Source: Arthrobacter sp.
GTDB lineage: Bacteria > Actinomycetota > Actinomycetes > Actinomycetales > Micrococcaceae
Length of the DNA: 23,905 nucleotides
Direction of reading: 5' to 3'
NCBI GenBank assembly: GCA_025464925.1
Contig: JAODMS010000188.1
Location: 1 to 23,905 of the forward strand
Part shown: piece after piece, positions 13,529 to 21,900 of the stretch
Layout: every line of letters begins with the position of its first letter
Position numbering within the stretch: the first letter of the stretch is position 1
Made by a program: the position numbers and the translations under genes
Notes under the pieces: model-generated
Databases searched by the model: none
What the model was told of the DNA's origin: nothing
What the model saw: only the letters and a program-made list of their open reading frames with translations

Positions 13529-16500
13529 TTGCACCTCAAAAGCCTGACCGTCCGCGGATTCAAGTCGTTCGCATCGGCGACGACTTTCGAATTCGAACCA
13601 GGCGTGACTGCCGTGGTCGGCCCCAACGGTTCGGGCAAGTCCAATGTGGTGGACGCCCTGGCCTGGGTCATGGGCGAACAGGGAGCCAAAACCCTCCGCG
13701 GCGGACGGATGGAGGATGTCATCTTCGCCGGAACGTCCGGCCGGCCGCCCCTGGGCCGTGCCCACGTCTCGCTCACCATCGACAACAGCGACGGCGCGCT
13801 TCCCATCGAGTACAGCGAAGTCACCATCTCCCGCACCCTGTTCCGTACCGGGGGCTCGGAGTATGCCATCAACGGGGCGGGCTGCCGGTTGCTGGATATC
13901 CAGGAGCTGCTCTCCGATTCGGGCCTGGGCCGTGAAATGCACGTGATCGTCGGCCAGGGGCAACTGGACAAGGTTTTGCACGCGACGCCGGAAGACAGGC
14001 GCGGCTTCATCGAAGAGGCCGCCGGCATCCTCAAGCACCGCCGCCGCAAGGAAAAAACGGTCCGCAAGCTTGAGGCCATGCAGACCAACCTGCAGCGGCT
14101 CAGCGACCTGACCGGTGAAATCCGGCGGCAGCTGACGCCCCTGGGTAAACAAGCCGAGGTGGCCCGGCGCGCCCAGACCGTCCAGTTCGAAGTACGCGAT
14201 GCCCGCTCGCGCCTTTTGGCCGACGACCTCGTCCAGCTGCAGTCCGCTCTGGAACAGGATGCCGCCGATGAGTCTGCCCTGAAGGCACGCTGTGCCCTTG
14301 TGGAGCAGGAACTTGAGGCCGGCCGCCGGCGGCAGGCCAGGCTCGAGCAGCTCGCGGCCGAGGCGACCCCGAAGCTGAACGCGGCGCGGGACAACTGGTA
14401 CCAGCTCTCCGCCGGGCGGGAGCGGCTGCGCTCCCTTGGCTCCCTCGCCGAGGAACGCCGCCGGTTGCTCGGCGCCGCGGACGTCCTCCCGGACTCCGGC
14501 CGGGACCCCGACCAGCTCGACAGGCAGGCGGCCCGCGTCCGCGAGGAACAGGCCGGGCTGGAACGCCGGATCGTGGACCAGCGCAACGCCTTGGAGGCCG
14601 CGACGGCGGCCAAGCAGGATGCGGAAAATGCTGCCGCCGCGGAAGACCAACGGCTCGCGACCCTGCTCCGGGCGGCGGCGGACCGGCGCGAGGGCCTGGC
14701 CAGGCTGGCCGGGCAGGTGGGGGCGGCACGGTCCCGCGTGGAGTCGGCCCAGGCCGAACTTGGCCGGCTGCGGGAATCGCAGAAGGCAGGGGAAGAACGC
14801 CGCCGGCTCGCCCAGAACGAATTTGCGGCACTGGAATCCCGGGTCGCGGGCGCCGAGGACGGTGAGGAAACCCTCGACGCCGACTACGAGGACGCCAGTG
14901 AGGCCCTGGATGCGGTCCTCAGCGAAATCGACGCGCTCAAGGCGGCCGAGCGCGGTGGCGAGCGGGAGCGAGGCGCCCTCGTCGCCCGCCGCGACGCCCT
15001 CCAGCTCGGGCTGAACCGGAAGGACGGCTCGGACCATGTGCTCCGCGCCGGCCTGCCCGGCGTGCTGGGATCCCTCGCATCCATGATCACGGTGGAGGCC
15101 GGGTTCGAGGCCGCCATCGCAGCGGCCCTCGGCACGTGCTCCGACGCCGTGGTGGTGCAGGACAGGGACTCCGCCTCGGCTGCGGTGCGGCTGTTGAAGG
15201 ATGACGACGCCGGCCGCGTCTCGCTGTTGTTGGCCGAGGCGGCCTCCGCAGCTGCCGCGCCGTCCCCGTTGAGCCAGCCGGGCGCTGCGCCGCTGCCGGA
15301 CGGTGCACGCTGGGCCGGCGGACTGGTCACGTCCTCCGGGGTCGGGACCGCCGCAACCGGCCCGCCTCTGTCCCGCCTGCTTGCGGACACCGCCGTCGTC
15401 GATGATCTGGAGGCGGCGGCGCAGCTGATCTCCGCCCGCCCCGAACTCACCGCGGTCACCAGGGCCGGGGACGTCGTCACCGCGCGGACCGTCACTGGCG
15501 GCTCCGCCACGGCGCCCTCGCTGCTGGAAGTCCAGGCCGCCGTCGACGATGCCTCGGCACGGCTGGCCACGGTCACCGCCGAGCTGGAACGCAACCGCTT
15601 TGCCTTGTCCTCCGCCCAGGCCCGGCGGGCCGAGGCGCAGGAACGCGCCGACGCCGCCCTTGAGCAGCTCCATGACTCCGACGCCCGGCTCGCTGCCGTG
15701 GCCGAACGCCTCGGGCACCTCAACTCAGTGCTCCGCAGCGCGGTGGGGGAAAGCGAACGCCTCGCCGCGTCCCTCGCCAAGGCCGAAGCCAACATCGCCA
15801 GCGAACAGGCCACGCTCCAAGCGGTGGCAGCACGCCTCGCCGCCGCGCAGGAGGCACCCGCGGAGCAGGAGCCCTCACCGGAGCACCGGAACGCCCTCGC
15901 CCTGGCTGCCTCGGTGGCCCGCTCCGCGGAGATGGACGCGCGGCTCGCCCTGCGCAGCGCCGAGGAGCAGCTCACGGCCACGCGCAACCGGGCGTCCTCA
16001 CTCGAACGCGCCGCGGCCACGGAGCGCCGGGCCAGGGCGGACGCCGCAGAACGGGCCCGCCGCCGCCGGCTCCAGGCTGCACGGGCGGCCGCCGTCTCCG
16101 CTGCCGTGACGCAGGTGCTCGGATTCATCGACGTGTCCGTGGAGCTTGCCCGCCGGGAGCGGGACAGCGCTGAGGAGCGGCGGGAACAGATGGACCGCGA
16201 GCTGGCCGAGGCACGCACCCGCAACGATGCCTATGCCCGCGAACTAGCCGAGCTGACGAATTCGGTGCATCGTGACGAACTGGCCCGCACCCAGCAAACG
16301 CTCCGGATCGAGGCGCTGGAGCTCCGGAGCGTGGAGGAGCTGGGACTGACCGCCGACCAGCTCGTGGCGGACTACGGCCCGGACCGCCCGGTGCCGCTGC
16401 CGGCCGGCGGCTCCGGCGACAAGTGGGCGGCGCTGCGTGCCGCCGTGGACGAGGACGGCCGCGAGATCATCGAGGGCAGGCCCTTCGTCCGCGAAGAACA

Positions 16501-17143
16501 GGAAAAACGGCTCAAGAGGGCCGAACGCGACCTCTCCGCGCTGGGCCGCGTCAATCCGCTGGCGCTGGAGGAATTCGCCGCGCTCGAGGAACGCCACCAG
16601 TTCCTCAGCACCCAGTTGGAGGATCTCAAATCCAGCCGCAAGGATCTGCTGGACATCATCAAGGAAGTCGACGAGCGTGTGCAGAAGGTGTTTGCGGAAG
16701 CCTTCGAGGACACCTCCGCGCAGTTCGTCCGGGTGTTCGCCCGGCTGTTCCCCGGCGGCGAGGGCCGGTTGGTCCTGACGGATCCGTCCGACCTGCTCAC
16801 CACCGGTATCGAGGTGGAAGCGCGCCCGGCCGGAAAGAAGATCAAACGGCTCTCACTGCTTTCGGGCGGGGAGCGCTCGCTGACAGCGGTTGCCCTGCTC
16901 GTGGCGATCTTCAAGGCCCGGCCCTCGCCGTTCTACGTCATGGACGAGGTGGAGGCCGCCCTGGACGACACCAACCTCGGCCGGCTCCTCACCATCTTCG
17001 AGGAGCTCCGCGAGTCCAGCCAGCTGATCGTCATCACCCACCAGAAGCGCACCATGGAGGTCGCCGACGCCCTGTACGGCGTCACCATGCGCGGGGACGG
17101 CGTGTCCACGGTCATCAGCCAGCGGCTCGGCGCGGAGGTCTAG
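13529..17143 (+). CDS. smc: Chromosome segregation protein SMC
   Basis: 1204 residues from TTG 13529 (MHLKSLTVRGFKSF), matching the ~1190-residue family size. SMC forms the ATPase ring of the SMC-ScpAB condensin on the nucleoid. The N-terminal ATPase half has Walker A VGPNGSGKSN (nt ~13615-13644) and EEAAGILKHRRRK. Long Ala/Glu/Arg-rich coiled coils follow, with the hinge at about residues 505-670 (GVLGSLASMITVEAGFEAAIAAALG... with an Ala/Pro-rich loop as in actinobacteria). The second coil leads to the C-terminal signature LSGGERSL (nt ~16858-16881) and Walker B FYVMDEVEAALDD. An in-frame ATG at 13484 would add 15 residues of non-family sequence; AGGAG at 13512-13516 serves the TTG, though spacing is long (12). 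scpA and scpB are not in the window. ftsY follows 84 bp downstream; that gap holds only a poor GC-rich inverted repeat without a T-run. Confidence 0.96.
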   Translation: MHLKSLTVRGFKSFASATTFEFEPGVTAVVGPNGSGKSNVVDALAWVMGEQGAKTLRGGRMEDVIFAGTSGRPPLGRAHVSLTIDNSDGALPIEYSEVTISRTLFRTGGSEYAINGAGCRLLDIQELLSDSGLGREMHVIVGQGQLDKVLHATPEDRRGFIEEAAGILKHRRRKEKTVRKLEAMQTNLQRLSDLTGEIRRQLTPLGKQAEVARRAQTVQFEVRDARSRLLADDLVQLQSALEQDAADESALKARCALVEQELEAGRRRQARLEQLAAEATPKLNAARDNWYQLSAGRERLRSLGSLAEERRRLLGAADVLPDSGRDPDQLDRQAARVREEQAGLERRIVDQRNALEAATAAKQDAENAAAAEDQRLATLLRAAADRREGLARLAGQVGAARSRVESAQAELGRLRESQKAGEERRRLAQNEFAALESRVAGAEDGEETLDADYEDASEALDAVLSEIDALKAAERGGERERGALVARRDALQLGLNRKDGSDHVLRAGLPGVLGSLASMITVEAGFEAAIAAALGTCSDAVVVQDRDSASAAVRLLKDDDAGRVSLLLAEAASAAAAPSPLSQPGAAPLPDGARWAGGLVTSSGVGTAATGPPLSRLLADTAVVDDLEAAAQLISARPELTAVTRAGDVVTARTVTGGSATAPSLLEVQAAVDDASARLATVTAELERNRFALSSAQARRAEAQERADAALEQLHDSDARLAAVAERLGHLNSVLRSAVGESERLAASLAKAEANIASEQATLQAVAARLAAAQEAPAEQEPSPEHRNALALAASVARSAEMDARLALRSAEEQLTATRNRASSLERAAATERRARADAAERARRRRLQAARAAAVSAAVTQVLGFIDVSVELARRERDSAEERREQMDRELAEARTRNDAYARELAELTNSVHRDELARTQQTLRIEALELRSVEELGLTADQLVADYGPDRPVPLPAGGSGDKWAALRAAVDEDGREIIEGRPFVREEQEKRLKRAERDLSALGRVNPLALEEFAALEERHQFLSTQLEDLKSSRKDLLDIIKEVDERVQKVFAEAFEDTSAQFVRVFARLFPGGEGRLVLTDPSDLLTTGIEVEARPAGKKIKRLSLLSGGERSLTAVALLVAIFKARPSPFYVMDEVEAALDDTNLGRLLTIFEELRESSQLIVITHQKRTMEVADALYGVTMRGDGVSTVISQRLGAEV

Positions 17144-17227
17144 GCAGGACCCCCGAGGGCCAAGGGTCTCCCGGGGCAGGGTCGTGCGCCCCCGCAACGT
17201 CATTCCGGTTTGTGAGAAGCTAGGGGA

Positions 17228-18442
17228 GTGAACGACATCCTCCCCATTATTCTGCCCATTCTCGCTGCCCTGGTGGTCCTCGGTGGACTGATTCCGGTGT
17301 TCATGAGGACCCGGAAGAACATCACGAGCTACCCCGGAAAGCGTGATGAGAACGATCCCGTCGAGTCCGGGCCGCATTCCGGCGCAACTCTCCTGGAGGA
17401 CCGGCCGGCGCCAACACGCGACCGCCGGGCGCCCGACGGCGTCGACCTGGAGGGCCTGGAGACGGTCGAGGTGCCGGACGACGTGGCCGGCCTGGAAACC
17501 GTTCCGGTGGAGACTCCGCTGCCGATGGAAGGGCGCCTGACCCGGCTGCGCGGACGCCTGGTCAAGTCCAACAACGTCCTCGGCAAGGGGCTCCTGGCCC
17601 TGCTCTCCGCGGACAAGATCGATGAGAACGTCTGGGACGAGGTGGAGGAGACCCTCCTGCTGGCGGACCTCGGCACGGAACCGACCATGCAGCTCGTGGA
17701 CGCGCTGCGGGAACGCGTCAAGGTGCTCGGCACGCGCTCGCCGGAACAAGTCAAGGCACTGTTGCGTGAAGAACTCATCAAGCTCGTGGACCCCACCATG
17801 GACCGCAGCCTGCGGGTTGAACGCCACGCCGGCAGGCCCGCCGTCGTGATGGTTGTGGGCGTCAACGGCGTCGGCAAGACCACCACGGTCGGCAAGCTCG
17901 CCCGCGTGTTGGTGGCCGAGGACAAGGACGTCCTGCTGGGCGCCGCAGACACCTTCCGCGCCGCGGCGGCAGAACAGCTGGCGACATGGGGGCAGCGCGT
18001 GGGCGTTCCCACCGTCAAGTCCGACATCGATGGCGCGGACCCGGCGTCCGTGGCCTACGAGGCGGTCAAGGCAGGCATCGACCAGGAAGTCGACGTCGTC
18101 ATGATCGACACCGCCGGGCGCCTGCAGAACAAGGTCGGCCTGATGGACGAGCTCGGCAAGGTCAAGCGGGTCATCGAGAAGCTCGCCGAGGTGGACGAGG
18201 TGCTGCTGGTCCTTGACGCGACTACGGGCCAGAACGGCCTGAACCAGGCCCGGGTCTTTTCCGAGGTCGTGAATGTCACCGGCATCGTCCTGACGAAGCT
18301 GGACGGCACCGCCAAGGGCGGCATCGTCGTCGCCATCCAGAAGTCACTCGGCGTTCCGGTCAAGCTGATCGGCCTCGGCGAGGGCGCCGATGACCTGGCG
18401 CCGTTCGACGCCGAAAGCTTCGTCGACGCCCTGCTGAACTAG
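17228..18442 (+). CDS. ftsY: Signal recognition particle receptor FtsY
   Basis: 404 residues from GTG 17228. FtsY docks SRP-ribosome complexes at the membrane through its NG GTPase domain. Residues ~4-26 form a hydrophobic helix (N-terminal membrane anchor, as in actinobacterial FtsY), then an acidic linker to ~100. The N helical bundle covers ~101-195 and the G domain follows with GVNGVGKTTT (211-220), the SRP-type insertion box AADTFRAAAAEQL (239-251), DTAGR (294-298), TKLDGTAKGG (356-365) and the C-terminal GLGEGADDLAPFDAE. The purine run AGGGGA directly abuts the GTG, so the ribosome site is oddly close. The protein start right before the hydrophobic segment supports this codon. The gene is followed 28 bp on by a strong terminator. 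Confidence 0.96.
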   Translation: MNDILPIILPILAALVVLGGLIPVFMRTRKNITSYPGKRDENDPVESGPHSGATLLEDRPAPTRDRRAPDGVDLEGLETVEVPDDVAGLETVPVETPLPMEGRLTRLRGRLVKSNNVLGKGLLALLSADKIDENVWDEVEETLLLADLGTEPTMQLVDALRERVKVLGTRSPEQVKALLREELIKLVDPTMDRSLRVERHAGRPAVVMVVGVNGVGKTTTVGKLARVLVAEDKDVLLGAADTFRAAAAEQLATWGQRVGVPTVKSDIDGADPASVAYEAVKAGIDQEVDVVMIDTAGRLQNKVGLMDELGKVKRVIEKLAEVDEVLLVLDATTGQNGLNQARVFSEVVNVTGIVLTKLDGTAKGGIVVAIQKSLGVPVKLIGLGEGADDLAPFDAESFVDALLN

Positions 18443-18470
18443 GCGCCCTCAACCCACCTAGCACGGACAG

Positions 18471-18510
18471 AAGTGCCTCCGTTCCCTCTTCCGGGAACGG
18501 AGGCACTTTT
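18471..18510 (+). terminator. Strong intrinsic terminator after ftsY
   Basis: A perfect 16-bp inverted repeat (18471-18486 with 18493-18508) encloses the loop TCTTCC and continues into TTTT (18507-18510). It ends the smc-ftsY unit. The convergent glycosidase gene stops 47 bp further on; on its strand the same hairpin has no clear T-run. Confidence 0.92.
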
Positions 18511-18557
18511 GCGTGGCGGGGCCCCCGGAGCCCAGCCGTTCCCCGGTGGCAGCTGGG

Positions 18558-20279
18558 TCAGTAGGTGAAGTTCAGGACCGTCACCGTGCCGGCCGTCAGC
18601 GCGAAGTTCTGTGTCTCGGACTTGTACTTGAAGCCCGGGACGGTGGCGCGCTCGGCCAACGGCGTGGGCTCCGACTTGGCGCCGTCGATCACGGTCTTGT
18701 CCTCAGCTGCGTAGCTGGGGCCGCTGAGCTGGGTCATCGTCCCGGTCAGGGGCTTCCCGGGAAGGTTCAGCGTGACTTCCGTCTGGGCAGCCTTTTCGGG
18801 GTCGTTCTCGTTGACCAGGACCACCGTCGTGCTCCCGTCCTCATTCTTGAGGGCATAGCTGTAGGCCAGGCCGCCCCCGGACGTGTCCAGTTTCAGAAAC
18901 TTTCCGGCGTTGAGCTCGGCGACCATGGAGATGCCGAAGAAGTTGGCCCGGCCCGACATCTGGCCGTTGCCTTCCGGATAGGCGCCGGCGCTGCAGATCG
19001 CAGACATGGGCGGGCCGCCCTTGCAGGTGAGCAAGGAGCTATGGAAGCCGATCTTCGTGACGCCCAGCTGGGCGGCGTTGAGGGCGTAGTCAACAGTCCA
19101 GAGGGCGGAGGCGTGGGTGCGGGAGGTCTCGTTCGAGCCCGGGCAGGCGGCAATGCCGGTCTCCGGCAGCCAGGTTTCCAGGCCTGCGGCCTGGCCGGCC
19201 TTGAGGGCAGCCTGCTGGTAGTCGGCGGCCCGGTCGTGCATCAGCCGGCTCATCAGGTTTGCCATGGTCGGCGAGCCCTTGGGGTCGCTTCCGTCGCAGC
19301 TGTAGAGCGGATAGTTGTGGAACGAGAGGATCTTCTTTTGCGGGAAGTCGGCATCAATGAACGGCTGCCACCACTTCTGGTCGTAGGCACCCGGTCCTGA
19401 AATGGGCACGTCCGGCGCCACCGCGTAGATCGCATTGGCGTAGGCCTGGAGCTCGCGGACGTACTGCTCCAGGCTGTAGCCGCCGTTCTTACGCACGTCA
19501 TTGAAGACGAAGCCGTTGGGCTCGTTGCCGATCGTGATGCTCAGAAGCCTGGGTCCGAAGATCTCCGAGGCGTGCTTGACCATGTCGGCGGCCCGGTCCG
19601 GGTTGTAGTGGCCCAGGTCCAGTGTGAGGCTGACCTTCGCGTCCGCTGCCTCCAGCAGGGTGTCCACCCGGGTCAGATCCGCCGGCCCTACGGCCCTGGC
19701 CGGATGGGCTGCATCGCCGCGGTAGTTCGACGGGAGCGCTTCGTTCGAGGACGTCCAGAAGAAGCGGCGGTCCACGGCATTTCCGCCGAACCGGAGGACG
19801 GGCTGGTCGATCTCCTTGAGCAGTTTCACCATGGAGGCGTTGCCGCTGCTGAGGTCGGGATCGGCCAGGTCAGTGGCTTCCAGCGAGATGCCTGAGAAGC
19901 CCTTGTCCAGCGAGGTGCCCACGAGCTCCGGGGACACAGCGACCTTGAGGGGCTCGACCTGCTCCAGGGGCGACCCGGCCGGCGGTGCCGGCTGGTTGTA
20001 GTAGGTCACCGGAGGCCCGACCTCCACAGGGGCTGCGGGCTGGGACGGCCCGGAAGCCGGCTCGGCAGCCGGTGCGGAAGCCGATACGGACGGCACGGCG
20101 GACGTCGCGGGAGCCGGTGCGGGCCCGCCGAGGGCGAGCGGAATCAGCACCGCCGCTCCTGCCAGGACGGCGGCGATGCCGGTGCCCGCGAGGATCCGCG
20201 TGCGCTTTGTGTTCGCTTTCCCGGTATCAGCGGGGCCGGGGCTGCCTGCATTGCCGGGGGAAGAGTCGAGTGGGGCCAT
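18558..20279 (-). CDS. Membrane-anchored GH79-like glycoside hydrolase (beta-glucuronidase/heparanase clan)
   Basis: 573 residues. ATG 20279 is preceded by GGAGGT at 8-base spacing. Residues 1-29 are a charged cytoplasmic tail ending KRTR, ~30-51 a transmembrane signal anchor, and ~52-110 a Pro/Ala/Ser-rich extracellular linker. The catalytic barrel (~111-455) has FRFGGNAVDRRFFW-like sequence (from 162), acid/base E253 in the IGNEPNGF motif and nucleophile E373 in WLPETG, the pattern of clan A retaining glycosidases and closest to family 79. A C-terminal beta-sandwich (~455-573, with TVVLVNEN) resembles the GH79 C-terminal domain. Four Cys (328, 379, 419, 429) could form disulfides outside the cell. 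Substrate is probably a uronic-acid-containing glycan, but this is not shown by the sequence. The MFS gene ends 87 bp upstream on the same strand, so co-transcription is possible. Confidence 0.8.
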   Translation of the reverse strand: MAPLDSSPGNAGSPGPADTGKANTKRTRILAGTGIAAVLAGAAVLIPLALGGPAPAPATSAVPSVSASAPAAEPASGPSQPAAPVEVGPPVTYYNQPAPPAGSPLEQVEPLKVAVSPELVGTSLDKGFSGISLEATDLADPDLSSGNASMVKLLKEIDQPVLRFGGNAVDRRFFWTSSNEALPSNYRGDAAHPARAVGPADLTRVDTLLEAADAKVSLTLDLGHYNPDRAADMVKHASEIFGPRLLSITIGNEPNGFVFNDVRKNGGYSLEQYVRELQAYANAIYAVAPDVPISGPGAYDQKWWQPFIDADFPQKKILSFHNYPLYSCDGSDPKGSPTMANLMSRLMHDRAADYQQAALKAGQAAGLETWLPETGIAACPGSNETSRTHASALWTVDYALNAAQLGVTKIGFHSSLLTCKGGPPMSAICSAGAYPEGNGQMSGRANFFGISMVAELNAGKFLKLDTSGGGLAYSYALKNEDGSTTVVLVNENDPEKAAQTEVTLNLPGKPLTGTMTQLSGPSYAAEDKTVIDGAKSEPTPLAERATVPGFKYKSETQNFALTAGTVTVLNFTY

Positions 20280-20366
20280 GGGGCGGTACCTCCGGAAGGT
20301 TTGGTGCGGTCGTGCCCAGCTTAGCCAAGGGCTGTCGCCGCCGCGGACTCGGGCGCTCTTGCCGGG

Positions 20367-21620
20367 CTAGGTTCTCGCCGGACTCGGCCGCTGGAAGGTC
20401 TCCCGCGCCAGCAGCCAGACCATGGCCGCAGCGACCAGGATGCCGCCGGTAACACCGAAGGCCCAGCCGTAGCCCAGCCGGTCCGCGAGCAGGCCGGCGA
20501 CCACCGGGCCGATAATGGCGCCGCTGTCCGCGGTCATCTGGAAGATGGCGAGCACCCGGCCACCCGAGCGTTCATTGCCGATCACATCGGCAATGGCCGC
20601 CTGCTGGGCCGGGCCGAGCAGTCCGGAGCCGATCCCGGCGACGGCGGATGCCGCCAGGAACCAGGGCAGCTGGTGGGTGAACCCGATGGCTGCAGTGGCC
20701 GTCCCGGCGACCATCAGGCCCGCGATCATCAGTGGCTTCCGGCCAAGGCTGTCCGCCAGCTTGCCGGAGAAGGTCAGCGCCGCCGCGTTTCCGCCGGCGA
20801 AGACGGCGAGCGCCCAGCCGGCAGACTCGGGCCCCGCACCGAGCGCCGCGACAGCGAACAGCGGCACCGTGGCCATCCGCACGCCAAAGGTGGCCCAGCC
20901 GTTGGCGAAGCTGGAGAACAGCCCCGCCCGGTAGGCGCTGTCCCGCAGCGCTTCACGCAGCTCCATGGCCGGGGCTGCCGCGCCCGGCAGGCGCGAGGCA
21001 GCCGGGACATGGCTGAGCTGTGTCTGGACCACGACGGCCGCCAGCACCAGCGCACCGGCGTAGGCAAGGAACGGCACCCGCAGGCCGAAGTTCGCGAGCA
21101 GCCCGCCGACGATCGGACCGCAGACGTTTCCGATCAGGAACGCCGAGGCGTAGGCACCGGAGACCCGGCCGCGGCTTTCAGGCGGCGCCAGTCGGACCAC
21201 GAGGGCCATCGACGCCACCGTGAACATCACCGAGCCCGCGCCGCCCAGGCCCCGGAACACCAGCAGCTGCCAGTAGTCCTGGGCGAAGGCACAGGCCGCC
21301 GTGGACGCCGCCACAATCAGCAGCCCGGACACGTAGACCGGCCGTTCTCCGAGCCTCACGATCAGGGCCCCGCCGGCCGGGGCGAAAAGAAGCCGCATGA
21401 ACGCGAAGATGCTCACGATCACGGCCGCCGCCGTCGCGCCGACATCGAAAGTGGTGGCGAACTGGGGGAGCACCGGAGCAACCAGGCCGAAGCCGATCGC
21501 GATCAGGAAGGCGGCAACCAGCATCACCTTGATGTCCCGGGGCAGCCGGTTGTCGCGCGGCTGCCGGTTCCCCGCCGGAGGCTGGGCGCCGCCGCCGGCG
21601 GGGCGGAAGGTCTTGGTCAT
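20367..21620 (-). CDS. MFS transporter (DHA1-like, 12 transmembrane helices)
   Basis: 417 residues from ATG 21620 (MTKTFRPAGG), with AAGGAC as ribosome site. A ~30-residue charged, Pro/Gly-rich cytoplasmic tail precedes the first helix. Hydrophobic segments are consistent with 12 helices. Motif A occurs after helix 2 as GGALIVRLGERPVYVSG and again in the second half as SGKLADSLGRKPLMIAG, and GPIVGGLLAN fits the helix 5 antiporter-like motif. The overall pattern is that of proton-coupled small-molecule or drug exporters; substrate unknown. The open frame extends upstream to 21902, but the extra N terminus is not membrane-like and would cross the amtB regulatory region. It is divergent from amtB across a 280-bp gap and upstream of the GH79-like gene on the same strand. 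Confidence 0.88.
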   Translation of the reverse strand: MTKTFRPAGGGAQPPAGNRQPRDNRLPRDIKVMLVAAFLIAIGFGLVAPVLPQFATTFDVGATAAAVIVSIFAFMRLLFAPAGGALIVRLGERPVYVSGLLIVAASTAACAFAQDYWQLLVFRGLGGAGSVMFTVASMALVVRLAPPESRGRVSGAYASAFLIGNVCGPIVGGLLANFGLRVPFLAYAGALVLAAVVVQTQLSHVPAASRLPGAAAPAMELREALRDSAYRAGLFSSFANGWATFGVRMATVPLFAVAALGAGPESAGWALAVFAGGNAAALTFSGKLADSLGRKPLMIAGLMVAGTATAAIGFTHQLPWFLAASAVAGIGSGLLGPAQQAAIADVIGNERSGGRVLAIFQMTADSGAIIGPVVAGLLADRLGYGWAFGVTGGILVAAAMVWLLARETFQRPSPART

Positions 21621-21707
21621 GGTGCGGTCGTCCTTGGGGAGCTGGCGGATCGGGGGATCTGGAGGGGCCCGACGCCCCGTGCGGAACGGCCGGCGGGTGC
21701 AACCCGT

Positions 21708-21723
21708 GAAACCTAACCGTAAC
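21708..21723. promoter_or_regulatory. glnR box: GlnR-box-like direct repeat upstream of amtB (site 1)
   Basis: GAAAC (21708-21712), six bases, GTAAC (21719-21723). This matches the actinobacterial GlnR pattern of GTNAC/GNAAC half-sites repeated every 11 bp (AC-n9-AC). It lies about 180 bp before the amtB start in the gap shared with the MFS gene. A GlnR gene is not in the window, so the regulator is inferred. Confidence 0.5.
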
Positions 21724-21760
21724 AAGTACGAGATGCACCATTTACTTCCGGGAGGTTCTT

Positions 21761-21798
21761 GTAACACACCGGCAATGTAAAACCTCTGCCGGTGAAAC
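21761..21798. promoter_or_regulatory. glnR box: GlnR-box-like array upstream of amtB (site 2), overlapping a putative -35 region
   Basis: GTAAC (21761-21765), GCAAT (21772-21776) and GAAAC (21794-21798) lie on one 11-bp register; the 21783 position is degenerate. TAGAAC at 21820-21825 is a possible -10 with no good -35, so an activator bound at 21794-21798 would sit where the -35 should be. amtB is a classical GlnR target in actinomycetes. Confidence 0.4.
21767..21794. promoter_or_regulatory. Inverted repeat CACCGGCA-N12-TGCCGGTG, possible operator
   Basis: Perfect 8-bp arms (21767-21774 and 21787-21794) around a 12-bp AT-richer spacer, between the divergent MFS and amtB genes. It overlaps GlnR-like site 2. 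No T-run follows, so a terminator is unlikely. It may bind a dimeric repressor of either gene. Confidence 0.45.
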
Positions 21799-21843
21799 AC
21801 TGCCCGGCCAGACTCGTCGTAGAACGCAAAACGCGTTGGACAG

Positions 21844-21857
21844 GCGGAGCAATCCGC
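21844..21857 (+). promoter_or_regulatory. Small leader hairpin with GNRA loop before amtB
   Basis: GCGGA-GCAA-TCCGC forms a 5-bp stem closed by a GCAA tetraloop, in the expected amtB 5' leader. The strong ribosome site AAGGAGG is at 21885-21891. It may stabilise the mRNA 5' end or simply be chance in GC-rich DNA. Confidence 0.3.
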
Positions 21858-21900
21858 ACGACCAAAATGAGACGGCATCCAAGCAAGGAGGACGTGAACC

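Noticed and set aside
13340..15718. 792-codon open frame antisense to smc
   Set aside because: It is Gly/Arg/Gln-rich with no family features and lies opposite a certain smc. High-GC DNA leaves antisense frames open.
17144..17227. Possible terminator between smc and ftsY
   Set aside because: Only a mismatched GC-rich inverted repeat with no T-run; read-through into ftsY is more likely.
18513..19400. 295-codon + strand frame opposite the glycosidase gene
   Set aside because: Begins inside the ftsY terminator region and is a compositional shadow; the - strand frame has clear catalytic motifs.
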